A stretch of DNA of 7,456 nt from Bacteroidota bacterium (GTDB taxonomy: Bacteria; Zhuqueibacterota; JdFR-76; DREG01): positions 1 to 7,456 of the forward strand of contig JAUXJX010000083.1 in the NCBI GenBank assembly GCA_030624545.1. Direction: 5' to 3'. Positions 1 to 6,588 of the stretch are shown piece after piece. The stretch's first letter is position 1; every line of letters begins with the position of its first letter. The notes beneath the pieces are model-generated. The model saw only the letters and a program-made list of their open reading frames with translations, made no database searches and was not told the DNA's origin. The translations under genes and the position numbers were made by a program.

Positions 1-2183
1 ACGCCCTGGGAACCGCTAAGCCCGCGGGATTTGCATACCGCATAAAAACCCTCGATTTTCTGATTAACGCCGCCTATGGGTTGAATCTCTCCCTTCTGGT
101 TTACAGAACCGGTAACGGCGATATCCTGGCGCAGCGGCAAAGCCGAGAGCTCGGAGACAATTGCATATATTTCGGCAGATGATGCACTGTCCCCGTCGAC
201 GCCGGTGTAGGACTGTTCGAAGGCGAGGCTGGCGCTCATGGAAAGCGGCTTATCCTGTGCATACTTGCCCCTGAGATAGCCGCCGATGATCAGAACGCCT
301 TTGTTATGGGTCTTGCCGCTGAGATCCGCTTCCCGTTCGATATTGATAATACCGGCCCGCCCCATGCTTACCTCGGCGGTGATCTTGGCAGGCCGGCCAA
401 AGCTGTAATCGCCCAAATTATAGACGGACAGTCCATTGACCTGGCCCATTTTCTTCCCCTCAATTTCAATCATGATCACACCTTCGTCGATCATCTCCTG
501 AATTTTATCTTCTATCATCCGGGATCGGTAAATCTTTTCCTCGATGGCTTTCATCACGTGCTCGCCTTTAACCGCCTTGCCATTTTCCTCCTTCGCCCAA
601 TAATGCGCTTCCCGTACGACATCGGCAATGTCGCTGAATCGCGTCGAAATCTTATTCTGCCTCCCGGCCAGCCGGACACCGTGCTCCACCACTCTTGCGA
701 CGCCGGTACTTGTAAAGGGAGCCAGCTTTTCCTCATCGCAGATCTTCCTGATAAAGGAAGCATAATTCATGACCGACGCATTTTCTCGATCCATAACGGT
801 GTCAAATTCCGCCTTGACTTTGAAAACCTTCTTGAAGTCTTCATCGTAAGAATAGAGAATTTGATAGTGACTGGGATCCCCGATAATCACCACCTTTATG
901 TCAATGTCGATGGCTTCCGGCTTCAAGGCGACATTCATCATCTGGAAAGGATCATAGATTTGAATTTCCAATTTCCGGTTTTTCAAGGTGCGCTTCAGCG
1001 CCGTCCAGACCCCTTGTTCGAGTATGGTATCCAAGAGATTGAGCACCAAATAGCCGCCGTTGGCACGTAACATCGATCCGGCCTTGATCTTGGTGAAATC
1101 CGTGTGCCAAATTCCGTTCCGGTCCATAACGCGCTCGATGGTGCCAAGAAGGTTCTTGTAGTTGGGAACCGTTTCTGTGATAACCGGCACGCCATCCAAT
1201 TTGGAATTGTCCACCAAAGCGTTGACTTTGAATTCCAAAAACTCATCAGACGGCGGAGGAGGAAGACCAGGCATAGCGGTCTTCTCTTTTTTTTCTTCCT
1301 TTTCTGTAAATCTCTCTAACTTATTTAGTATGTTTTCCTGGACGTCGTCCAGATACTTTTGCACAGATTTGGTTGGATACTTCTCTTTCAACTCATCAAC
1401 CAGGGCTCCCACGGAGGGATGACAAAACTCGTACTTCAGTTTCTTCAGCACGTCCTGAACACTCTTCTCAATTTTTCGATTCTCGCGAAGCGTGTTTTCC
1501 AATTCTTCTGACAGAGCATCGTGGGCTTTCCTCAGCTTATCCAGTTCTTCCCGGCTGAATTCATCCTTTCCCACGCTTTCCTCCAACTGATCCCAGGAAA
1601 CGACTTTCTCCTTGACAATTGGGAATATTTCAGGCCTGGAAAATGGACCCATCTGCACCTGGACTATTGCGAAGTTCTTGCTTTTTAGTTTGCCCTCGAG
1701 CTCTTTGAACATTGCCTTCGAACGGTCCTCCAAATCCTGCAAGGTATCCTTGCTTTGCTTTTTGAACTTATCGGTTTCCAAAACCAGCGGAAGGTGTTGG
1801 CGCAATGTACTGATCAAGTCATCCATATCTTTGGCCAGATCGATCCCCTGCCCGGGAGGTAAACGCAGCGCCTTGGGCATATCGGGTCTGGCAAAATTGT
1901 ACACATAGCAGGTGTCATCCGGGACCTTGCCTGTCGTGTCTATCTGCTCCAGAATCTGCTTCACCGTAGTGCTTTTGCCGGTCCCCGTTAGTCCGGCAAC
2001 GAAAATGTTATAGCCAGGACTCTTTATTTCCAGCCCCAGTTTTATGGCTCTCAGGGCTCTTTCCTGGCCGATGGTATCCTCACAGCATTTGACGTCATCA
2101 GTGGTTTTTATGCCAAGGCTTTTAGGATCGCACTGCCAACGCAGCTTTTCTACAGGGACTTCTTTAAATTTCTTCTGATGCAT
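1..2183 (-). CDS. LonB-like ATP-dependent protease (AAA_32 / Lon C-terminal protease family), 3' end outside window
   Basis: Cytoplasmic ATP-driven serine protease related to the bacterial LonB/YcbZ group rather than classical LonA. My translation of the minus strand is open for 727 codons to the window edge. Seen: Walker A GLTGTGKS (residues 64-71, Lys70); a charged, coiled-coil-like helical stretch around residues 135-300; a short proline-rich linker (PGLPPPP, about residue 305); a Walker-B-like GGYLVLN (about 376-382) after the family-typical 'RAN'; and a C-terminal Lon protease domain with catalytic Ser666 in DGDSAS and Lys709 in GGVNQKIEGF. Their 43-residue spacing equals that of the E. 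coli Lon dyad (679/722). Family members are about 780-820 residues, so roughly 60-90 residues are missing beyond base 1. The ATG at 2183-2181 is preceded by GGAGG (2193-2189) five bases away, which fixes the start. Presumed role: degradation of damaged or regulatory proteins; substrates cannot be inferred. The gene probably has its own promoter in the 100-base gap upstream. Confidence 0.94.
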   Translation of the reverse strand, partial: MHQKKFKEVPVEKLRWQCDPKSLGIKTTDDVKCCEDTIGQERALRAIKLGLEIKSPGYNIFVAGLTGTGKSTTVKQILEQIDTTGKVPDDTCYVYNFARPDMPKALRLPPGQGIDLAKDMDDLISTLRQHLPLVLETDKFKKQSKDTLQDLEDRSKAMFKELEGKLKSKNFAIVQVQMGPFSRPEIFPIVKEKVVSWDQLEESVGKDEFSREELDKLRKAHDALSEELENTLRENRKIEKSVQDVLKKLKYEFCHPSVGALVDELKEKYPTKSVQKYLDDVQENILNKLERFTEKEEKKEKTAMPGLPPPPSDEFLEFKVNALVDNSKLDGVPVITETVPNYKNLLGTIERVMDRNGIWHTDFTKIKAGSMLRANGGYLVLNLLDTILEQGVWTALKRTLKNRKLEIQIYDPFQMMNVALKPEAIDIDIKVVIIGDPSHYQILYSYDEDFKKVFKVKAEFDTVMDRENASVMNYASFIRKICDEEKLAPFTSTGVARVVEHGVRLAGRQNKISTRFSDIADVVREAHYWAKEENGKAVKGEHVMKAIEEKIYRSRMIEDKIQEMIDEGVIMIEIEGKKMGQVNGLSVYNLGDYSFGRPAKITAEVSMGRAGIINIEREADLSGKTHNKGVLIIGGYLRGKYAQDKPLSMSASLAFEQSYTGVDGDSASSAEIYAIVSELSALPLRQDIAVTGSVNQKGEIQPIGGVNQKIEGFYAVCKSRGLSGSQG

Positions 2184-2210
2184 GAAAACCTCCGCGAAGC
2201 ATAAGGAATG

Positions 2211-2254
2211 GACACAATAAATTATGACATTTCACAAATCAAATCCATTGTGTC
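2211..2254. repeat. 8-bp perfect inverted repeat enclosing the presumed lon-like promoter
   Basis: GACACAAT at 2211-2218 and its exact reverse complement ATTGTGTC at 2247-2254 are separated by 28 bases. The left arm overlaps the proposed -10 box and the right arm lies just upstream of the proposed -35 box of the protease gene. A divided operator for a dimeric or looping regulator is possible, but two 8-bp arms at this distance can also arise by chance, and I recognise no known regulator's consensus. Confidence 0.3.
2214..2242 (-). promoter_or_regulatory. Possible sigma-70-type promoter of the LonB-like protease gene
   Basis: Read on the minus strand: TTGATT (2242-2237), a 17-base spacer, then TATTGT (2219-2214). 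Each hexamer matches the sigma-70 consensus at four of six positions. Transcription would start near 2207, giving a leader of about 24 bases that contains the GGAGG ribosome-binding site. A competing -10 candidate, CATAAT, lies a few bases upstream inside the spacer but has a poorer -35 partner. The prediction rests on pattern matching only. Confidence 0.3.
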
Positions 2255-2283
2255 GGCCCTTCCGGTTGCGTCCGGTCGATTTT

Positions 2284-3147
2284 TCACCAGCCAAGCCAGT
2301 AGGCAATCCCCCCCACCAGGAAGGCAGCTGCTAGATTGAAGGCCTTTATCAAGATAGAATCTCGAACTGTGTATGACAAAAGCGGTAACATGCCGTGCCC
2401 ATCTTGAGCAATGGAGTTCGCCAGGAGCACCGAAAATGGAATCAGACCATCGGCGAACATCATTACAAAGACGAGGTGCGGCCCGGATGTCGGGATGATG
2501 CCGACAACGACAGCCAACAATAAAACCAAACCCATGTGTTCCTTGACAAAACCTTCCAGTCCCCAAAATTCCATCCCTGCATTGACAAGGAGAAGTGCAA
2601 AAAATGTCCACAAGAAAACACGCCAGATATGCCTTTTGACGATGTGTTTCCAAACATGTTCTTTAAGATAATGGCCGCTCAGTTTTTCTTCTTTGTGAAT
2701 TTCGTGCAATTCGCAATCTTGAGGAGTGATGCCCATTTTTTTGGCCGCCAGGTCCGACAGCCATCCAAGAGGTATTGCCAGCACAAACAGAATGCCAAAC
2801 AGCATCAGCGCCTGGAGTGGAAAACGGGCCAACATCACGAAAGCTTCATCTCCGGATGTAGCGATCATACCGGCCACGACGGCGCCGAATGTAAGAAAGC
2901 CGTGGATGTAGAGAGTCACGTTCATATAGGCACCAAGACAGCCGGGCGTGACTCCCAGGAAAGACGCAATCGAGTACTGACGCCAGAGGCCGCCTTTTAA
3001 CAGTCTACCAAAATATCCTCGAGTTTTGACGTCAACAAAATCGATGACTATCATCATCAGGAAAACAAGAATCGCAATTCTTGCAGAATGTCCGAGTATT
3101 TCGATGATAAACATGATAGGCCAATTCAGTTTGGCAGTATCCAGCAA
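2284..3147 (-). CDS. Polytopic membrane transporter, ArsP_2 / putative 10TM heavy-metal exporter family ('putative manganese transporter / arsenic efflux protein')
   Basis: Inner-membrane protein of 287 residues if read from TTG at 3147. Hydrophobic segments lie at about 12-38, 62-80, 84-98, 108-130, 174-190, 205-220, 224-245 and 264-285. Family-typical motifs occur twice as a degenerate internal repeat: GVTPGCLGA (65-73) followed by ATSGDE (96-101), and GIIPTSGPH (216-224) followed by AQDGHG (247-252). The halves are joined by a hydrophilic linker (about 132-175) with Cys145 and six histidines (148, 151, 159, 164, 168, 173). Homologues are annotated as arsenic, manganese or heavy-metal efflux proteins, mostly without biochemical proof; the substrate here is unknown. 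It lies 87 bases after the sigma-54 regulator gene on the same strand. The start is uncertain: TTG 3147 has no clear ribosome-binding site, ATG 3114 (residue 12) is a good alternative, and an out-of-frame ATG sits at 3154-3152 (see findings). The stop is TGA at 2286-2284. Confidence 0.85.
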   Translation of the reverse strand: MLDTAKLNWPIMFIIEILGHSARIAILVFLMMIVIDFVDVKTRGYFGRLLKGGLWRQYSIASFLGVTPGCLGAYMNVTLYIHGFLTFGAVVAGMIATSGDEAFVMLARFPLQALMLFGILFVLAIPLGWLSDLAAKKMGITPQDCELHEIHKEEKLSGHYLKEHVWKHIVKRHIWRVFLWTFFALLLVNAGMEFWGLEGFVKEHMGLVLLLAVVVGIIPTSGPHLVFVMMFADGLIPFSVLLANSIAQDGHGMLPLLSYTVRDSILIKAFNLAAAFLVGGIAYWLGW

Positions 3148-3181
3148 AAAGCATGGTCCGAGGTAAAATCCGGATAAAACA

Positions 3182-3209
3182 ACAATACTACTTAAGAAGG
3201 AAAAATCAA
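3182..3209 (-). promoter_or_regulatory. Possible sigma-70-type promoter of the transporter gene
   Basis: Minus-strand TTGATT (3209-3204), a 16-base spacer and TATTGT (3187-3182). The two hexamers are identical to those proposed upstream of the protease gene, with a spacer one base shorter. The start point would fall near 3175, about 28 bases before the TTG start of the transporter. The -35 overlaps the hairpin described separately, so the two readings may compete. Weak evidence: four of six consensus matches per hexamer. Confidence 0.25.
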
Positions 3210-3221
3210 GTGGATTCTTCC
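3199..3221 (-). terminator. Hairpin between regulator and transporter genes; possible weak terminator or attenuator
   Basis: Minus-strand RNA can form a nine-pair stem, GGAAGAAUC (3221-3213) with GAUUUUUCC (3207-3199), around a five-base loop. One pair is G-U; on the plus strand the same position is an A-C mismatch, so the structure suits minus-strand transcription, the direction of the genes. The stem starts 11 bases after the second of two tandem stops of the regulator gene. It is A/U-rich and followed only by UUCUU, so strong termination is doubtful; partial read-through into the transporter gene is equally plausible. Confidence 0.3.
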
Positions 3222-3234
3222 CCTGGTCGCTCTA

Positions 3235-4659
3235 CTACCGATACCGATTTAGGCGATTATTCAGCGCCCGTCGTGTTAATCCAAGCAATTGGGCGGCAAT
3301 GGTCTGGTTGCCGTCGGCGCGGCGGAGTGCTTCAGATACGAGCATTCTTTCCATGAGTCGAAGGGAAGGGAGTTGGTCCGGAAATTCCATTCTAGCTTCT
3401 CCATATTGGCCGGCGCCCGACTCATCCGCACTGATCTCCGATTGATCGATATCTTTGCTTCGGATTTTGTTCTTGAAGGATTCCATCGAAAGTATCCCGG
3501 ATTTATGCCGGCTGACCGCGTCAAAAATCATCCCTTCAAGTTCTCGGACATTGCCAGGGAATTGGTAATTTCGCAGAAGACTCATCAATTCCCGGGGCGG
3601 TGTCGGTCGTTTTTTGTTCAAAGAATTGCCAGCCTTCGTTAGAAAATGTTCAACGAGTATGGGGATATCGTCCTTTCGGTCTCTCAGCGGCGGAATATGA
3701 ATATGGTGTGCCTGCAGTCGATAGTAAAGATCTTTGCGAAAGTTCCCGTCCAGTTGCCTCGCTTCGATGTCGGAGTTGGTTGCCACAACGATTCGTGCAT
3801 CCGTGAGCTTTGGTGTATCGGCCCCAATGGGATAGTATTTTGCCTCCTGCAGAAGCCGGAGCAGCTTCACTTGCGACTCGAGACTGAGATCGCCAATTTC
3901 GTCCAAGAACAAAGTGCCGGATGCTGCCTGCTCGATCAGCCCCATGCGATCCCGGTCTGCGCCGGTAAACCCACCTTTTTTGTGTCCGAATAGTGTATCG
4001 GAAAAGAGAGTGTCATCCACGCCGGCCACATTTACCGGCATAAACTCGCCGGGCCGGCCGCTAACGTAATGAATTGCCTGGGCAACCAATTCCTTGCCGA
4101 CACCCGTCTCTCCGGTTATCAGAATCGGCAGGGAGGTGGCGCCAATCGCTTCAACATATTGGAAAATAGAACGCATGTTTTTGTCATTCGTAATAATCTC
4201 GGCAAATTGGTCGGGGTGATCTAGTTTGTCGGTGAGCAGATATTTTTTCAGGAGAGTGTTTTCATTTTGCACGTCTCTAAATTTGATTGCCCGCTTGAGC
4301 GTGGTGACGAGACGGGCCTCGTCAACCGGCTTGACAAGGTAATCGAAGGCTCCCAATTTCATGCATTCGACCGCAGTTTCTACTTCATTGACTGCCGTTA
4401 CCATTATCACCGGCATATTTGGATATTCCTGGGTAATTGCCGGTAAGAGATCAACACCCGATTTGTGCGGCATGGAAAGATCCAGGAGCATAACAGAGTA
4501 GTCTTGTTCAGTGACCAACCCCATGACCTCACGGCTGTCTTGACATTCTTTGACGTTGTTTATCCCATTGGAGCTTAGCGTAACCACGACGCTCAGGAGA
4601 AAGTGTTCTTCATCATCGACGATTATGACAGGGTGAGCCGGGTAGATTGCTTGTTTCAT
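3235..4659 (-). CDS. Sigma-54-dependent response regulator, NtrC type (receiver - AAA+ - Fis HTH)
   Basis: Cytoplasmic two-component activator that would open sigma-54 RNA polymerase promoters after phosphorylation. It has 474 residues, full length for the class. Receiver domain about 9-125: acidic pocket Asp15/Asp16, phospho-acceptor Asp60 (LLDLSMP), Thr88 and Lys110 (VKP). AAA+ domain about 150-385: Walker A GETGVGKE (183-190), Walker B GTLFLDEIG (248-256), arginine-finger region FRKDLYYRL (307-315), sensor II GNVRE (369-373). The sigma-54 contact loop reads GGFTGA (229-234) instead of the usual GAFTGA. The C-terminal Fis-type helix-turn-helix (about 435-473, NQTIAAQLLGLTRRALNNRL) binds DNA. 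The ATG at 4659 lies three bases after the kinase stop, with GGAGA (4671-4667) seven bases upstream inside the kinase gene, indicating translational coupling. The gene ends in tandem TAG stops (3237-3232). The kinase is its evident partner; target promoters are unknown. Confidence 0.96.
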   Translation of the reverse strand: MKQAIYPAHPVIIVDDEEHFLLSVVVTLSSNGINNVKECQDSREVMGLVTEQDYSVMLLDLSMPHKSGVDLLPAITQEYPNMPVIMVTAVNEVETAVECMKLGAFDYLVKPVDEARLVTTLKRAIKFRDVQNENTLLKKYLLTDKLDHPDQFAEIITNDKNMRSIFQYVEAIGATSLPILITGETGVGKELVAQAIHYVSGRPGEFMPVNVAGVDDTLFSDTLFGHKKGGFTGADRDRMGLIEQAASGTLFLDEIGDLSLESQVKLLRLLQEAKYYPIGADTPKLTDARIVVATNSDIEARQLDGNFRKDLYYRLQAHHIHIPPLRDRKDDIPILVEHFLTKAGNSLNKKRPTPPRELMSLLRNYQFPGNVRELEGMIFDAVSRHKSGILSMESFKNKIRSKDIDQSEISADESGAGQYGEARMEFPDQLPSLRLMERMLVSEALRRADGNQTIAAQLLGLTRRALNNRLNRYR

Positions 4660-4662
4660 TTC

Positions 4663-6486
4663 TTAGTCTCCGGAAGGTTGTTCTTTCTGCACGGGCAGGG
4701 TTATGATTGCTCTCGTGCCTTTTTCTGATTCTGAAGTGATCTTGAGATCTCCGCCGTGGTCCTTGATGATATTATAAGATATCGATAGACCCAAACCTGT
4801 GCCGCCCGATTCTCTCTTGGTGGTAAAAAAAGGGTCCATGATACGCTCCAGGCTGTTTGGCGAAATACCGATTCCTTCGTCACGAACCTCTACTATAATC
4901 TTTTCCTCTTTCTCATCATAACGCGTTGACACGAAGAGACCTTTTTCCTTATCAGGAAGAGCCTGACAAGCATTGGTCAACAAATTGATCACAACCTGCT
5001 CAAGATTCTGGAAATTCCCTTTTACCATCGGTAGATTGTTGCCATGTTCCACAAAAAACCGGTCGGTGGATTTCTTGACCAAGTTGTCCACGATTACGAT
5101 TGCCGATTCCACTACTGAATGGATGCTTACATCCTGATCCAGATCGCCTGAGTCCTGCCGTGCAAAGTCTTTCAGATTCTGTACTATTTTCTGTATGCGC
5201 CTTGCGCCTTCCGAAATCCCGTCAATCAGATTGCCGAGCTTGTCACGGGCCTTGGTATAAGGCATGCCGGCCAAAGCAAAATCGTCATGCCGATCATAGT
5301 GATTCTGCAGAATGGGGGTTAAATCCAGCCAAACCTTGGACAAGATGTTTCCGTTGAGAAGAATAAAGTTGTTGGGATTGTTAATTTCGTGCGCTATGCC
5401 TGACACCAGAATACCCAATGTGGCCATTTTGTCTGCTTGCTGCAGCTTTTGTAGACTCAATTTGGCCTCTTCCTCGGCTCGCTTTCGCTCGGTTATATCT
5501 TCACCTGAACTGAGGGTTCCTCTAATCCGGCCATCCGCGTCTCGCAGGACCGTATTATGCCAGGCAATGATTCTCTCCCCCCCATCCTTGACCCGGACAT
5601 AGTTCTCAAAATATTCAACCGGCTCGATTTCCCCATCCATGAGTTTTTCAAATACTGCCCTGACATTTTCTCTATTTCTTTCGGGCAGAAAATTCTCGAA
5701 CCAATCCTTTCCGACAATCTCCTCTTCATCATACCCTAGAATCTCACACCCCTTCCTGTTGATCAGCTCCACTTTTCGATCAGCACCAATAATGAGGAAG
5801 ACCGCACCGGCAACATCAAGATATCTTTGCGTTTTGTCTCTTTCGCTCCTTAGAAGTTCCTCGGCACGCTTGCGCGTAGTGATATCCGTGATGAAGGCTA
5901 CTACCACCGAACCCTGTTCAGATTTGTCAAAACTCAAGCCGATTTCGACCGGAAACTCGGTTCCGTCTTTGCGACGGGCCAAGAGGTCCATGCCCTGGCC
6001 CATAGGCCGGGACCGGGGTTCTTCAATATAACTGGCCCTGAGTTTGGTATGGAACTCACGTAGTGAATCCGGAAGCAGCAATTCGACATCCTTGCCGATC
6101 AGTTCTTCCCGGGAAAAACCGAACATCTTTTCGGTCCTGGCATTCACATATTCCATGATGCCTTCGCCATTCAGAATCACGACGCCTTCCGCCGCATTTT
6201 CTAAAATCGTCTGCTGTTTGTCCTCGCTTCTTCTCAGGGCCGATTCGGAAGCCTTCACTGTTTTCACGTTTCTCCGTATGAGGAAATAGAGAACTGCTGC
6301 GCTCACAAACACAAAGGCCCAACCTTGGGGCGTTCGTAAGCGCGAAATTGTGTCAGGGTCGCTGATAAGCCCAGCAAGTATCCTGTCTGATAGCAGCACC
6401 CACAGAACTGCTATTGCTACATAAATCAATGTAATCTTTATGGCGGCGTCAAATTTCGAGGCTCTTGTCACAGATGATGACCCCAT
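4663..6486 (-). CDS. Membrane-bound PAS-PAS sensor histidine kinase
   Basis: Sensor of 607 residues that phosphorylates the adjacent NtrC-type regulator. Two N-terminal membrane segments (about 15-37 and 54-71) flank a loop of under 20 residues, so there is no sizeable periplasmic sensor domain; the signal is probably read in the cytoplasm or membrane. Two PAS domains follow (about 88-205 and 215-335), each ending in a PAC-like D-I-T-x-R-K-R-A-E-E or similar linker. The dimerisation domain has phospho-acceptor His366 in GIAHEINNPNN and is longer than usual before RRIQKIVQNLKDFAR (429-443). The ATPase domain shows N box NLLTNACQAL (Asn505), G1 DEGIGI (536-541), F box DPFFTTK (551-557) and G2 GGTGLGLS (561-568). 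No receiver domain is attached. The ATG at 6486 has no visible Shine-Dalgarno sequence but is the only Met until residue 111, and the membrane segments need this start. The PAS ligand cannot be deduced. Confidence 0.95.
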   Translation of the reverse strand: MGSSSVTRASKFDAAIKITLIYVAIAVLWVLLSDRILAGLISDPDTISRLRTPQGWAFVFVSAAVLYFLIRRNVKTVKASESALRRSEDKQQTILENAAEGVVILNGEGIMEYVNARTEKMFGFSREELIGKDVELLLPDSLREFHTKLRASYIEEPRSRPMGQGMDLLARRKDGTEFPVEIGLSFDKSEQGSVVVAFITDITTRKRAEELLRSERDKTQRYLDVAGAVFLIIGADRKVELINRKGCEILGYDEEEIVGKDWFENFLPERNRENVRAVFEKLMDGEIEPVEYFENYVRVKDGGERIIAWHNTVLRDADGRIRGTLSSGEDITERKRAEEEAKLSLQKLQQADKMATLGILVSGIAHEINNPNNFILLNGNILSKVWLDLTPILQNHYDRHDDFALAGMPYTKARDKLGNLIDGISEGARRIQKIVQNLKDFARQDSGDLDQDVSIHSVVESAIVIVDNLVKKSTDRFFVEHGNNLPMVKGNFQNLEQVVINLLTNACQALPDKEKGLFVSTRYDEKEEKIIVEVRDEGIGISPNSLERIMDPFFTTKRESGGTGLGLSISYNIIKDHGGDLKITSESEKGTRAIITLPVQKEQPSGD

Positions 6487-6492
6487 GGTTAA

Positions 6493-6521
6493 AGCATATG
6501 AAAAATAAAATTTTCCGGCAA
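6493..6521 (-). promoter_or_regulatory. Possible promoter of the kinase-regulator operon, positioned for a leaderless mRNA
   Basis: Minus strand: TTGCCG (6521-6516), a 17-base spacer, TATGCT (6498-6493), then only six bases before the kinase ATG at 6486. Each hexamer matches the sigma-70 consensus at four of six positions. Transcription would begin at or next to the ATG, which fits the absence of a ribosome-binding site. An alternative -10, TATATT, occurs further upstream (around 6525-6530) with a poor -35, and would give a conventional leader. I see no sigma-54 -24/-12 element in this 102-base gap. Confidence 0.25.
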
Positions 6522-6588
6522 GAATATAGGATTCACACCAAATACCAGGCAGTTACTCATATGATTAGAGCAGCATAATGAAAAGATA

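Noticed and set aside
306..1070. 254-codon open frame on the plus strand, antisense to the protease gene
   Set aside because: It lies wholly inside the LonB-like gene, whose motifs and ribosome-binding site are unambiguous; its translation shows no recognisable domain. It is a codon-usage shadow.
2253..2280. CCGG-N6-CCGG followed by T-rich sequence on the plus strand as a terminator of the transporter gene
   Set aside because: The stem has only four pairs and the T run lies on the plus strand, opposite to the direction of transcription of the genes here.
2222..2653. 143-codon minus-strand frame overlapping the transporter gene
   Set aside because: It is in another phase of the transporter gene, which has clear family motifs; the product is Cys- and Arg-rich without recognisable structure.
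2536..3000. 154-codon plus-strand frame opposite the transporter gene
   Set aside because: It is an antisense shadow of a gene with conserved motifs; no plausible ribosome-binding site or domain was seen.
3232..3237. Tandem TAG TAG stops at the end of the regulator as a recoding signal
   Set aside because: The protein already has a complete Fis-type helix-turn-helix at its end, and tandem stops normally reinforce termination; nothing suggests read-through.
6552..6588. A/T-rich sequence with an 8-bp palindrome (TCATATGA) after the exported-protein gene as a terminator
   Set aside because: There is no GC-rich stem and no T tract in the right place; the palindrome is short and is probably chance.
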